Shown in pieces: positions 6,060 to 10,550 of a DNA stretch of 21,777 bases; positions within the stretch are counted from its first letter, which is position 1, and every line of letters begins with the position of its first letter. Below the pieces are notes generated by a model, which was not told the DNA's origin, did no database searches, and saw only the letters and a program-made list of their open reading frames with translations. This stretch comes from a virus. A program made the position numbers and the translations under genes. The DNA lies in IMG/VR virus record IMGVR_UViG_3300021957_000365, positions 1-21,777 of that record, one strand, 5' to 3'.

Positions 6060-6067
6060 GAAAAACT

Positions 6068-6415
6068 TTACCAAAACCATTTTTTAGTTTCTGCTTTCTT
6101 GTCTAACGCTTTTATAGTTTCTTTCAGGCTATGCACTTCTTCTTCTTTCATCATAATCTGAAACTCTAGCTGTGTTTTCACTTCTAGTGCTTTTCTACTT
6201 TCTGCTTCATCTGCCCACCATTTTCTCATGATACGCCATGCTCTTTCTATTTCTAGGTTTTCATATGCTAAATCGTCTGCCCACACTCCTATACCATCTC
6301 TTATGAAAACTTTGCCTTCATCTATGGCAATCTCTACCATGAATTCATCATATCCACTTATTAGCGGAGCTTTTTCCATAATTTCCTGTATATCGCTTGG
6401 TATTTCTATTTGCAT
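6068..6415 (-). CDS. Unknown acidic protein with C-terminal coiled coil (115 aa)
   Basis: The start at 6415 (MQIEIPSDIQEIME) lies about 25 nt downstream of the -10 box, with AAGGA at a suitable distance. The upstream in-frame ATG at 6469 falls inside the promoter and is rejected. The N-terminal half looks like a compact alpha/beta fold with WADD and ERAWRIMRKWW segments. From about residue 75 a charged coiled coil follows. No family is recognised. Confidence 0.7.
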   Translation of the reverse strand: MQIEIPSDIQEIMEKAPLISGYDEFMVEIAIDEGKVFIRDGIGVWADDLAYENLEIERAWRIMRKWWADEAESRKALEVKTQLEFQIMMKEEEVHSLKETIKALDKKAETKKWFW

Positions 6416-6440
6416 CTTTTTTCCTTTTTTTGATAAATAT

Positions 6441-6469
6441 ATTATACAGACTTTGTTTCTTCTTGTCAA
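6441..6469 (-). promoter_or_regulatory. Consensus promoter for the gene at 6068-6415
   Basis: Minus strand: TTGACA (6469-6464), 17-bp spacer, TATAAT (6446-6441). Confidence 0.87.
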
Positions 6470-6597
6470 GAACTATTTTAGATTATTACTCATAAAATAA
6501 CGCAAACGAATACTCGGGGGCCGGACGCGAAACCACCCATCTATCGTGGCAAATCTCCGAAAAACGCTAAATTTCTCCATAAATTTGCCCAAAGCTA

Positions 6598-6626
6598 TTG
6601 ACAACCCCGCATAAGTCTGATATACT
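6598..6626 (+). promoter_or_regulatory. Promoter-like sequence facing a non-coding stretch
   Basis: TTGACA (6598-6603), 17-bp spacer, TATACT (6621-6626), followed by GGGAGGGAAAGGGG but no start codon. Nothing coding is seen on the plus strand from 6627 to 6889. It may make a short RNA or be a remnant. Confidence 0.5.
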
Positions 6627-6690
6627 ATCCAGGGAGGGAAAGGGGAAGATAAATTTAGCACAAAGTCGCCAAGTCTGCCAGTTTGTATCA

Positions 6691-6761
6691 TTTTTGCACT
6701 TCATTTTTGCACTTGGGTGCAAGTAACATCAATTTAGTACTTCGTTTTTGCACTTTGGCGC
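6691..6761 (+). repeat. Left repeat cluster, TTTGCACTT-N-GGYGC
   Basis: Copies at 6704-6720 (TTTTTGCACTTGGGTGC) and 6745-6761 (TTTTTGCACTTTGGCGC), with a partial copy at 6691-6702. Related copies lie on the other side of the gene at 6945-7100. The stretch 6480-6889 otherwise holds only the promoter-like site at 6598 and short CAAAGTG/GAAGTGG words. No gene is supported there. Confidence 0.7.
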
Positions 6762-6889
6762 AGAGTGGGTGACTTTGGCTGTATCTCTGCATAAAGTGCT
6801 GATTTGAGGCATCAAAGTGGTCAATATACCCGCCGAAGTGGCTCTTTTAGCCTTTAGTTAAATTAATTGAATTACTTTCACTTTACCTA

Positions 6890-6918
6890 TTGACCAAAGT
6901 GTTTTCGACCTGTATAAT
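6890..6918 (+). promoter_or_regulatory. Promoter for the 51-residue protein gene
   Basis: TTGACC (6890-6895), 17-bp spacer, TATAAT (6913-6918). The first rightward gene follows 26 nt later. Confidence 0.82.
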
Positions 6919-6944
6919 ATGTTCTATATTAAGGAGAAACAACA

Positions 6945-7100
6945 ATGAAAAAAGCAACAAAAGTAAAAAAATTAGCAAAAACAAAAGCGACATTAGTCAA
7001 AGAATTAGAACAAGGCATTGGAGTGTCCCCAGGATTCTTCAGCTCTCTCGAAAGAGCCAATGCAGAGACAATTAAAAGATTAACCCAACTTATGTCCTAA
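6945..7100 (+). CDS. 51-residue basic microprotein, paralogue of the gene at 8618-8767
   Basis: The start at 6945 has AAGGAG at good spacing and a promoter just upstream; an intrinsic terminator follows the TAA by a few bases, so it is a complete monocistronic unit. The sequence starts MKKATKVKKLAKTKATLVKE. It aligns with the minus-strand protein at 8618-8767: KL-x-KTKAT then KE near residues 9-20, and a shared SLER near residues 34-37. The short helices and basic N-terminus suggest a DNA-binding or antirepressor-like protein, but no family is known to me. Repeat clusters lie on both sides. Confidence 0.75.
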   Translation: MKKATKVKKLAKTKATLVKELEQGIGVSPGFFSSLERANAETIKRLTQLMS

Positions 7101-7106
7101 TTACCG

Positions 7107-7129
7107 AACCCGCGAAAGCGGGTTTTTTA
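7107..7129 (+). terminator. Intrinsic terminator with GAAA loop
   Basis: AACCCGC (7107-7113), GAAA, GCGGGTT (7118-7124), then a T-run. It ends the 6890-7100 unit. Confidence 0.9.
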
Positions 7130-7196
7130 TTGCCTCTCCGTAATAGTAAGTACTTACTTCGCGAGCGCGCGCGTAGACTTCACTTTTACACTTCAC

Positions 7197-7253
7197 ATTT
7201 GCACTTTGGCGCAGGGCGCATCACTTTCACACTTCACTTTTGCACTTAGGCGC
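7197..7253 (+). repeat. Right repeat cluster, TTTGCACTT-N-GGCGC
   Basis: Copies at 7197-7212 (ATTTGCACTTTGGCGC) and 7237-7253 (CTTTTGCACTTAGGCGC), 40 bp apart, each preceded by ACACTTCAC. The two left copies are 41 bp apart, so the pair spacing is conserved. Flanking sequence is rich in alternating CGCG (7160-7172, 7251-7266). Possible iterons or operators. Confidence 0.7.
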
Positions 7254-7282
7254 GGTGTGCGCGCGGGTACGTTTCTAAATGC

Positions 7283-7315
7283 GAATGATTCTCATTATTA
7301 GAATGATTCTCATTC
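7283..7315. promoter_or_regulatory. Two Fur-box-like palindromes, 18 bp apart
   Basis: GAATGATTCTCATT occurs at 7283-7296 and at 7301-7314; the second extends to the palindrome GAATGA-TTC-TCATTC. The words match half-sites of bacterial Fur (iron) boxes. They lie between two terminators and not over a promoter, so a role in gene control is not obvious. Confidence 0.55.
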
Positions 7316-7350
7316 AGCGGGGGTTTGAATCAGTCGAGGTTTGATTCAAA
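7301..7350 (+). repeat. Composite repeat module, copy A
   Basis: A Fur-like palindrome, then GCGGGGGTTTGAATCA, then TGATTCAAA. A second copy with the same order of parts lies at 9009-9053. In this copy TTTGAATCA and TGATTCAAA form an inverted repeat around 9 bp. Confidence 0.55.
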
Positions 7351-7373
7351 AAAATGCGGGCTGTCAAGCCCGC
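7348..7373 (-). terminator. Intrinsic terminator of the 7390-8545 gene block
   Basis: Minus strand: GCGGGCT (7373-7367), TGAC, AGCCCGC (7362-7356), A, then seven T. Confidence 0.88.
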
Positions 7374-7376
7374 CCT

Positions 7377-7390
7377 GAATGATTCTCATT
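7377..7390. promoter_or_regulatory. Third Fur-box-like palindrome
   Basis: GAATGATTCTCATT, identical to the words at 7283 and 7301, overlaps the stop codon of the gene at 7390. Confidence 0.45.
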
Positions 7391-7587
7391 TACATTGCAA
7401 TTCTCGTTATTTGTGCGAAGCACATTAAAAGCGTTAATAATACAAGCTCATTATTTCTTTGCATATAAGAGGCAATTAATATGATTAAATTGCCAGCTAT
7501 TAGCATTTCCAAATCTAAAGGATTATATAATAACCCTTGTAGAGATGAAAACACTAACACAAAGCCGAGCCATAAGCAAATTTTCAT
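7390..7587 (-). CDS. Small membrane protein with two or three spans (65 aa)
   Basis: Starts MKICLWLGFVLVFSS at 7587, sharing a base with the upstream stop (TAATG). Hydrophobic segments cover about residues 3-20, 27-42 and 47-63. Short polytopic proteins of this kind in phages are often holins or envelope-interaction factors, but nothing specific supports either role here. It is the last gene before the terminator at 7348. Confidence 0.65.
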   Translation of the reverse strand: MKICLWLGFVLVFSSLQGLLYNPLDLEMLIAGNLIILIASYMQRNNELVLLTLLMCFAQITRIAM

Positions 7588-8060
7588 TATGACACCGCCT
7601 TAAAAGATTTTTTCAAGTTAGAGGAATTATATATCCCTTTCTTGAACATTTGCCCGTTGGTTTTCCTTTCCCATTCGCTAGGCATACCAACAAAATTTGT
7701 CTTTGCATAACGGCAAGAACAAGCCAAATATTTTTTTATCTTTGGCGTTGATATACCTTTAAACCATTCAGACCGGCCGGCTTGACTCTTTGGCATTTTT
7801 ATGAACCTATAATTATATTTTTGTATATAAGTTTGTAGTTGATGCTCAATATTATAAGCCAAAAAACCGCCTTTATTTCTAGCCGGTATTTCATAGATAT
7901 GTTCTATAAAAACGCGGATATGTTGCCCAAATTCTTTTCTTAGGCTCGTTTCTATAGTTTGTCGTCTATGCTCGGAATTTTTAGCAATGCCAACTTTTCT
8001 AACACCCCTAAATTTAGAATCTCCCGAAATTCGCATGATATATAAAGTGTAACTATTCAT
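7587..8060 (-). CDS. GIY-YIG-like protein (T5orf172/Mug113 type)
   Basis: The start at 8060 (MNSYTLYIMRISGD, 157 aa) is coupled by TAATG to the upstream HAD gene; a GTG 15 nt upstream would add five residues. The layout fits the T5orf172/Mug113 branch of the GIY-YIG superfamily: an N-terminal strand YTLYIM, then RKVGIAKN with an Arg-rich helix (EHRRQTI), a Glu-containing IEHQL helix near residue 75 as the candidate metal ligand, and GRSEWFKG near residue 101. The basic C-terminal third with CSCRYAK may bind nucleic acid. The family suggests DNA cleavage; activity is unproven. It lies inside the block flanked by the composite repeat modules. Confidence 0.65.
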   Translation of the reverse strand: MNSYTLYIMRISGDSKFRGVRKVGIAKNSEHRRQTIETSLRKEFGQHIRVFIEHIYEIPARNKGGFLAYNIEHQLQTYIQKYNYRFIKMPKSQAGRSEWFKGISTPKIKKYLACSCRYAKTNFVGMPSEWERKTNGQMFKKGIYNSSNLKKSFKAVS

Positions 8061-8545
8061 TAAACAGACCCCCACGCTATATACTTTTTCTCTTGTTCGC
8101 TAGTAGCTAGCACGCATTCTGTCATTAGATCATCTAATGCTTCTAAATTTTCTATCTTATCATCAAAAAAGACCCTCTCAATATTTGCAAATGGTCTTAG
8201 TGAGATTAATTTATTAATCATTCTACGTTTTAGGATATGATCCGCTCTATCATCCTTTAATGATCTTGATAATATGACAGAAGCCGTTATATTATTAGCC
8301 GTTAAATAATCATAGTCTGCATTAGTCATATAACGGGCGGTACAAATCCAAACATAATGACCCTCTGAGGACACTTTTTTCATAAAGCTTGCAAGAGGTA
8401 AAAGCGTATCTCTAAAGATGTTTTCTCTAGTGCTATCTTTAATCCATTGGTCAAGGTTAAATTCCCCCTCAGAATTAAGGGTGCATCTGTGGGAACTGTC
8501 AACAACAGTTCCGTCTAAGTCGAATATATATAGTTTCTTTTTCAT
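8060..8545 (-). CDS. HAD-superfamily phosphatase (phage PNKP/5'-nucleotidase-like)
   Basis: The 161-residue protein has HAD motif I FDLDGTVVDSSHR (Asp9 as nucleophile, Asp11 as acid/base), motif II CTAR (68-71), a Lys-rich region near 97-112 for motif III, and motif IV FFDDKIENLEAL (126-137). The small size and TAR motif resemble phage polynucleotide 3'-phosphatase or nucleotide phosphatase domains. No kinase domain is attached. It would release phosphate from a nucleotide or DNA end; the substrate cannot be told from sequence. An AAGGA lies upstream of the start, just past the terminator at 8575, so expression may depend on readthrough. Confidence 0.82.
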   Translation of the reverse strand: MKKKLYIFDLDGTVVDSSHRCTLNSEGEFNLDQWIKDSTRENIFRDTLLPLASFMKKVSSEGHYVWICTARYMTNADYDYLTANNITASVILSRSLKDDRADHILKRRMINKLISLRPFANIERVFFDDKIENLEALDDLMTECVLATSEQEKKYIAWGSV

Positions 8546-8574
8546 AATTTTAAAATCCTTTGTAAATAATATTT

Positions 8575-8604
8575 AATAAAAGGTAGAGGGACACACCCTC
8601 TACC
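8575..8604 (-). terminator. Intrinsic terminator between microprotein and HAD genes
   Basis: Minus strand: GGTAGAGGG (8604-8596), 5-nt loop, CCCTCTACC (8590-8582), TTTTATT. The 9-bp stem is perfect. Confidence 0.87.
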
Positions 8605-8617
8605 AACCTAACAACAG

Positions 8618-8767
8618 TTACGAAATCCATTGCTGAATTTTTAGTAACATTTCTTTGGAGGTTCTCTCTAATGAGATACGCTCAGAAGCGGTGAGAGTTT
8701 TTCTCTCCGCTATCTCTTTACAGATAGTCGCTTTAGTTTTTTCTAGTTTTTTAGTTTCTTTTTTCAT
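8618..8767 (-). CDS. 49-residue microprotein, paralogue of the gene at 6945-7100
   Basis: The start at 8767 (MKKETKKLEKTKATICKE) has AAGGAG and a promoter at 8808-8835. It shares KL-x-KTKAT, a following KE, and the central SLER with the plus-strand protein at 6945. A longer frame, open from 8905 and past the second promoter, would add a hydrophobic segment (FLGGFAILITLIKY) in front. That longer form would start leaderless behind the promoter at 8913-8940. The short form has the better ribosome site. Function unknown. Confidence 0.7.
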   Translation of the reverse strand: MKKETKKLEKTKATICKEIAERKTLTASERISLERTSKEMLLKIQQWIS

Positions 8768-8807
8768 AATTAATTTCTCCTTATATATGTATTTAATTAA
8801 TGTTATA

Positions 8808-8835
8808 AGTATAGCGAATCCACCCAAAAAGTCAA
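8808..8835 (-). promoter_or_regulatory. Inner promoter for the 49-residue microprotein
   Basis: Minus strand: TTGACT (8835-8830), 16-bp spacer, TATACT (8813-8808). Confidence 0.8.
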
Positions 8836-8912
8836 GTAGTATCGTATATAGAAAATATATACATTTTTTATATATATTTTTGTGTGTTTCCGCGTTCCTT
8901 TTCATACCCCCT

Positions 8913-8940
8913 ATTATACACATTTTTCGCCAAAAGTCAA
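8913..8940 (-). promoter_or_regulatory. Outer leftward promoter next to an operator array
   Basis: Minus strand: TTGACT (8940-8935), 16-bp spacer, TATAAT (8918-8913), then AGGGGGTATG. The stretch ACACAAAACGCTTGACTTTT is shared with the rightward promoter at 9425. Confidence 0.85.
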
Positions 8941-8945
8941 GCGTT

Positions 8946-8987
8946 TTGTGTAACAATTGTGTGACAATTTCGTTACAGTTGTGTGAC
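8946..8987 (-). promoter_or_regulatory. 11-bp-phased operator array, left copy
   Basis: On the plus strand TTGTGTAAC (8946), TTGTGTGAC (8957), a degenerate TTTCGTTAC (8968) and TTGTGTGAC (8979) start exactly 11 bp apart. AATTGT-GTG-ACAATT (8955-8969) is palindromic. The array begins 6 bp upstream of the -35 box. Confidence 0.7.
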
Positions 8988-9001
8988 AGGCGCGGGAGTG
9001 T

Positions 9002-9022
9002 AAATGAGAATCATTCTCATTT
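9002..9022. promoter_or_regulatory. 21-bp perfect palindrome resembling a Fur box
   Basis: AAATGAGAAT and ATTCTCATTT flank a single C. The core agrees with the classical Fur box (GATAATGATAATCATTATC) at most positions. It lies in the divergent control region between the promoters at 8913 (leftward) and 9136 (rightward). Confidence 0.6.
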
Positions 9023-9053
9023 GGCGGGTTGAATCAAGTTACGTTTGAATCAG
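9009..9053 (+). repeat. Composite repeat module, copy B
   Basis: ATCATTCTCATT, GGCGGGTTGAATCA, then GTTTGAATCA, in the same order as at 7301-7350. The next 80 bp (9054-9135) are non-coding, with TGCATAAATGCA and CCGGATCGGCGCGG words but no gene. Confidence 0.55.
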
Positions 9054-9135
9054 CGCGGCATATTATAAATAATAAGCTTTAGCCCGGATCGGCGCGGTCC
9101 TGCATAAATGCACAGGCGTTGTGCAAAATTAGTTC

Positions 9136-9163
9136 TTGACATCCAGCAAAAAACCTGTATAAT
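9136..9163 (+). promoter_or_regulatory. Promoter for the first ~60-residue paralogue
   Basis: TTGACA (9136-9141), 16-bp spacer, TATAAT (9158-9163), then AGGGGG as in two neighbouring promoters. Confidence 0.85.
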
Positions 9164-9187
9164 AGGGGGAACATTACGGAGTAACCT

Positions 9188-9376
9188 ATGAAAAATAAAT
9201 TAAAAGAAAAATTAAAAAGTATGAACAATGCAAGATTAGTTTTAGCAGTCATCCGCTTAAATAGTCTAGCAGATGTGCCTTTTAGTGATCCTACATATAC
9301 AGGAGCAATGCCTAAGCAGTACGCCATGAATAGAGCAAAATTATTAGCATATAAAGGCATGGAAGGCGTTAAATAA
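9188..9376 (+). CDS. Small protein A of a duplicated pair (62 aa)
   Basis: The start at 9188 has GGAG 7 nt upstream. Protein A begins MKNKLKEKLKSMNNARLVLA and shares a clear pattern with the protein at 9490: a basic N-terminus, RL-x-LA-[IV]-x-R, L-x-D-x-PF, Y-x-G-x-MP and a C-terminal [SK]-LA-x-KGM. The shape, a basic helix, a PF...G-x-MP turn and another helix, is not one I can name. The gene is a single unit between two promoters. The two copies probably arose by duplication together with their promoters. Confidence 0.75.
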   Translation: MKNKLKEKLKSMNNARLVLAVIRLNSLADVPFSDPTYTGAMPKQYAMNRAKLLAYKGMEGVK

Positions 9377-9377
9377 T

Positions 9378-9419
9378 GTCACACAAATGTCACACAATTG
9401 TTGCAAAATTGTCACACAA
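9378..9419 (+). promoter_or_regulatory. 11-bp-phased operator array, right copy
   Basis: GTCACACAA at 9378, 9389 and 9411, with a degenerate GTTGCAAAA at 9400, all on an 11-bp grid ending 5 bp before the -35 box at 9425. It is the inverted counterpart of the array at 8946-8987. Confidence 0.7.
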
Positions 9420-9424
9420 AACGC

Positions 9425-9452
9425 TTGACTTTTTCGTAAAAGTGTGTATAAT
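9425..9452 (+). promoter_or_regulatory. Promoter for the 9490-9985 operon
   Basis: TTGACT (9425-9430), 16-bp spacer, TATAAT (9447-9452), then AGGGGTAT. Confidence 0.85.
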
Positions 9453-9489
9453 AGGGGTATAAACAAAAACAAATTATAAGGAGTTTATT

Positions 9490-9672
9490 ATGAAAAATTT
9501 AAAATTAATGAAAAACAAGAGATTGGCTCTTGCTATTAAAAGAGCAGAAGCTCTTAGAGATTGCCCTTTTGAGGGTGGTGTATATGTTGGCGATATGCCA
9601 ATAGAATTTAAAATAGCTAAGGCTAGATCTTTAGCAATCAAAGGCATGCAAATGCAAGGAGGTGCTAAATGA
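9490..9672 (+). CDS. Small protein B of a duplicated pair (60 aa)
   Basis: Begins MKNLKLMKNKRLALAIKRAE and is the paralogue of the 9188 protein (shared RL-x-LA, L-x-D-CPF/VPF, Y-x-G-x-MP, LA-x-KGM). Here the PF is preceded by Cys (DCPF). The ribosome site is AAGGAG. It heads an operon with the acidic protein (ATGA overlap) and the Cys-rich peptide, under the phased operator array. Function unknown. Confidence 0.75.
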   Translation: MKNLKLMKNKRLALAIKRAEALRDCPFEGGVYVGDMPIEFKIAKARSLAIKGMQMQGGAK

Positions 9673-9863
9673 GCAACCTAGTAAATGAAATTACATTAGA
9701 GCAAATTGCTGAGGATATCCTCGACGAGTTAAACGCTCTAAACGCTGAAATACAAGATGAAGCGGATGAAACCGCCCGCGAGTATGGTTTACATTTGGAT
9801 GATGATCTAGATGAGATTGTTGATATTATGGCGGAAGCTGAATTTGAAAGGAGGGGTCTATAA
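9669..9863 (+). CDS. Highly acidic small protein (64 aa)
   Basis: The ATG overlaps the previous stop (ATGA). About one third of the residues are Asp or Glu (for example LHLDDDLDEIVDIMAEAEFE), and the chain is probably all helical. Proteins of this charge in phages sometimes mimic DNA, but the size and sequence give no direct match, so that remains a guess. TAATG joins it to the next gene. Confidence 0.7.
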   Translation: MSNLVNEITLEQIAEDILDELNALNAEIQDEADETAREYGLHLDDDLDEIVDIMAEAEFERRGL

Positions 9864-9985
9864 TGGATAACGTAGAGATAATGTGCGAGTCGTGCTTAGG
9901 TAGCGGGCAAGCGGTAACCTTTAACGGAGATGCGGGCGTTGATGCTTGCAACGCTTGTGATGGTAAAGGATATTTTATAGAATAA
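9863..9985 (+). CDS. 40-residue zinc-finger peptide of DnaJ Cys-rich type
   Basis: The 40-residue frame contains CESCLGSGQ (8-16) and, 20 residues later, CNACDGKGY (28-36). These are two C-x-x-C-x-G-x-G knuckles as in the zinc-binding domain of DnaJ, isolated from any J domain. The two pairs would bind one Zn ion. Free-standing knuckles of this type occur in small phage and bacterial proteins of unknown role. The start shares a base with the upstream TAA. Confidence 0.75.
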   Translation: MDNVEIMCESCLGSGQAVTFNGDAGVDACNACDGKGYFIE

Positions 9986-9989
9986 ATAG

Positions 9990-10018
9990 TTGACAAACCC
10001 CCGTTAATTTTGTAAAAT
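9990..10018 (+). promoter_or_regulatory. Promoter for the 10044-10309 pair
   Basis: TTGACA (9990-9995), 17-bp spacer, TAAAAT (10013-10018). Confidence 0.75.
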
Positions 10019-10043
10019 GGGGGTATAACAAAGGAGTTAAAAT

Positions 10044-10169
10044 ATGAAAAATTTAAAATTTAAAAGATGGGTAAGAGCCGTTAAACGTGAGGGCGAAATA
10101 ATGTTACCTTTTATTGTTGGGCTTTCAATGTTTGGTTTAGTAATCGCGTTCGCGGTAAGGGTGGCCTAA
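10044..10169 (+). CDS. 41-residue single-span membrane peptide
   Basis: Begins MKNLKFKRWVRAVKREGE (basic, cytoplasmic by the positive-inside rule), then a membrane span of about 20 residues starting IMLPFIVGLSMFG. An AAGGAG lies 9 nt upstream and a promoter 26 nt upstream. The first residues MKNLK repeat those of the 9490 protein. Function unknown. Confidence 0.65.
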   Translation: MKNLKFKRWVRAVKREGEIMLPFIVGLSMFGLVIAFAVRVA

Positions 10170-10309
10170 TGAGAGCGGAGCTAACAATAGGAAAGGGCGG
10201 CAAAGTCGTTGCAGTAATTAAAGGAGCTAGAGCGTGGATTGAGTCCCGAGCTGTAGCCTACAGAGGGGCGGGCTTTGATGTAGTGATAAGCGTGTTAGAG
10301 CGCTTCTAA
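10169..10309 (+). CDS. 46-residue basic protein
   Basis: TAATG-coupled to the membrane peptide. Begins MRAELTIGKGGKVVAVIKGA and continues RAWIESRAVAYRGAGFDVV, a likely beta-alpha-beta unit with basic character. The base composition is higher in G and C than its neighbours. No family is recognised. The 10310-10445 stretch after it holds G-runs and C-runs that could pair (10315-10360) but no clear terminator or gene. Confidence 0.6.
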   Translation: MRAELTIGKGGKVVAVIKGARAWIESRAVAYRGAGFDVVISVLERF

Positions 10310-10414
10310 GCCTCTCAGGGGGGCGGTTAGTAGACCAGCTAGCCCCCTACCGACCACGCTCCCCCACATGTACAACTTTTGGAAATTTTGAAAATAAAAA
10401 AAGACGCTGGATCC

Positions 10415-10431
10415 TGCATCATAATGATGCA
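10415..10431. promoter_or_regulatory. 17-bp palindrome upstream of the TonB-receptor promoter
   Basis: TGCATCAT and ATGATGCA flank a single A; the site ends 15 bp before the -35 box. Its position suits an activator or repressor site. Confidence 0.55.
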
Positions 10432-10445
10432 TACGAAAATAATTC

Positions 10446-10474
10446 TTGACAATGCTGCTCTCTTGTGTTATAAT
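10446..10474 (+). promoter_or_regulatory. Consensus promoter of the TonB-dependent receptor gene
   Basis: TTGACA (10446-10451), 17-bp spacer, TATAAT (10469-10474). The leader is about 70 nt and contains GTTAATTAAC. Confidence 0.88.
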
Positions 10475-10550
10475 ATACACATCTGTAGGACGTTCTTCTT
10501 ACAGTATCAACAATCTTTGTTAATTAACAAAAAGCAATAAGGAGAAAACA

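Larger units (their letters stand above)
8618..8905 (-). other. Alternative longer, leaderless form of the 49-residue protein
   Basis: ATG at 8905 (MKRNAETHKNIYKK) lies about 7 nt past TATAAT of the upstream promoter, with no Shine-Dalgarno sequence. The frame runs through the inner promoter and continues in phase into the microprotein, giving 95 residues with one membrane span. It would be a membrane-tethered isoform. In-frame readthrough may be chance. Confidence 0.3.

Noticed and set aside
6473-6691. 72-codon minus-strand frame
   Set aside because: No ribosome site or promoter in place; it covers a promoter-like sequence on the other strand and has no protein-like pattern.
6691-7255. Possible CRISPR array
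   Set aside because: Only four short diverged repeats, two on either side of a gene, without regular spacers or cas genes.
9079-9360. 93-codon minus-strand frame
   Set aside because: Antisense shadow of the well-supported gene at 9188-9376 and its promoter.
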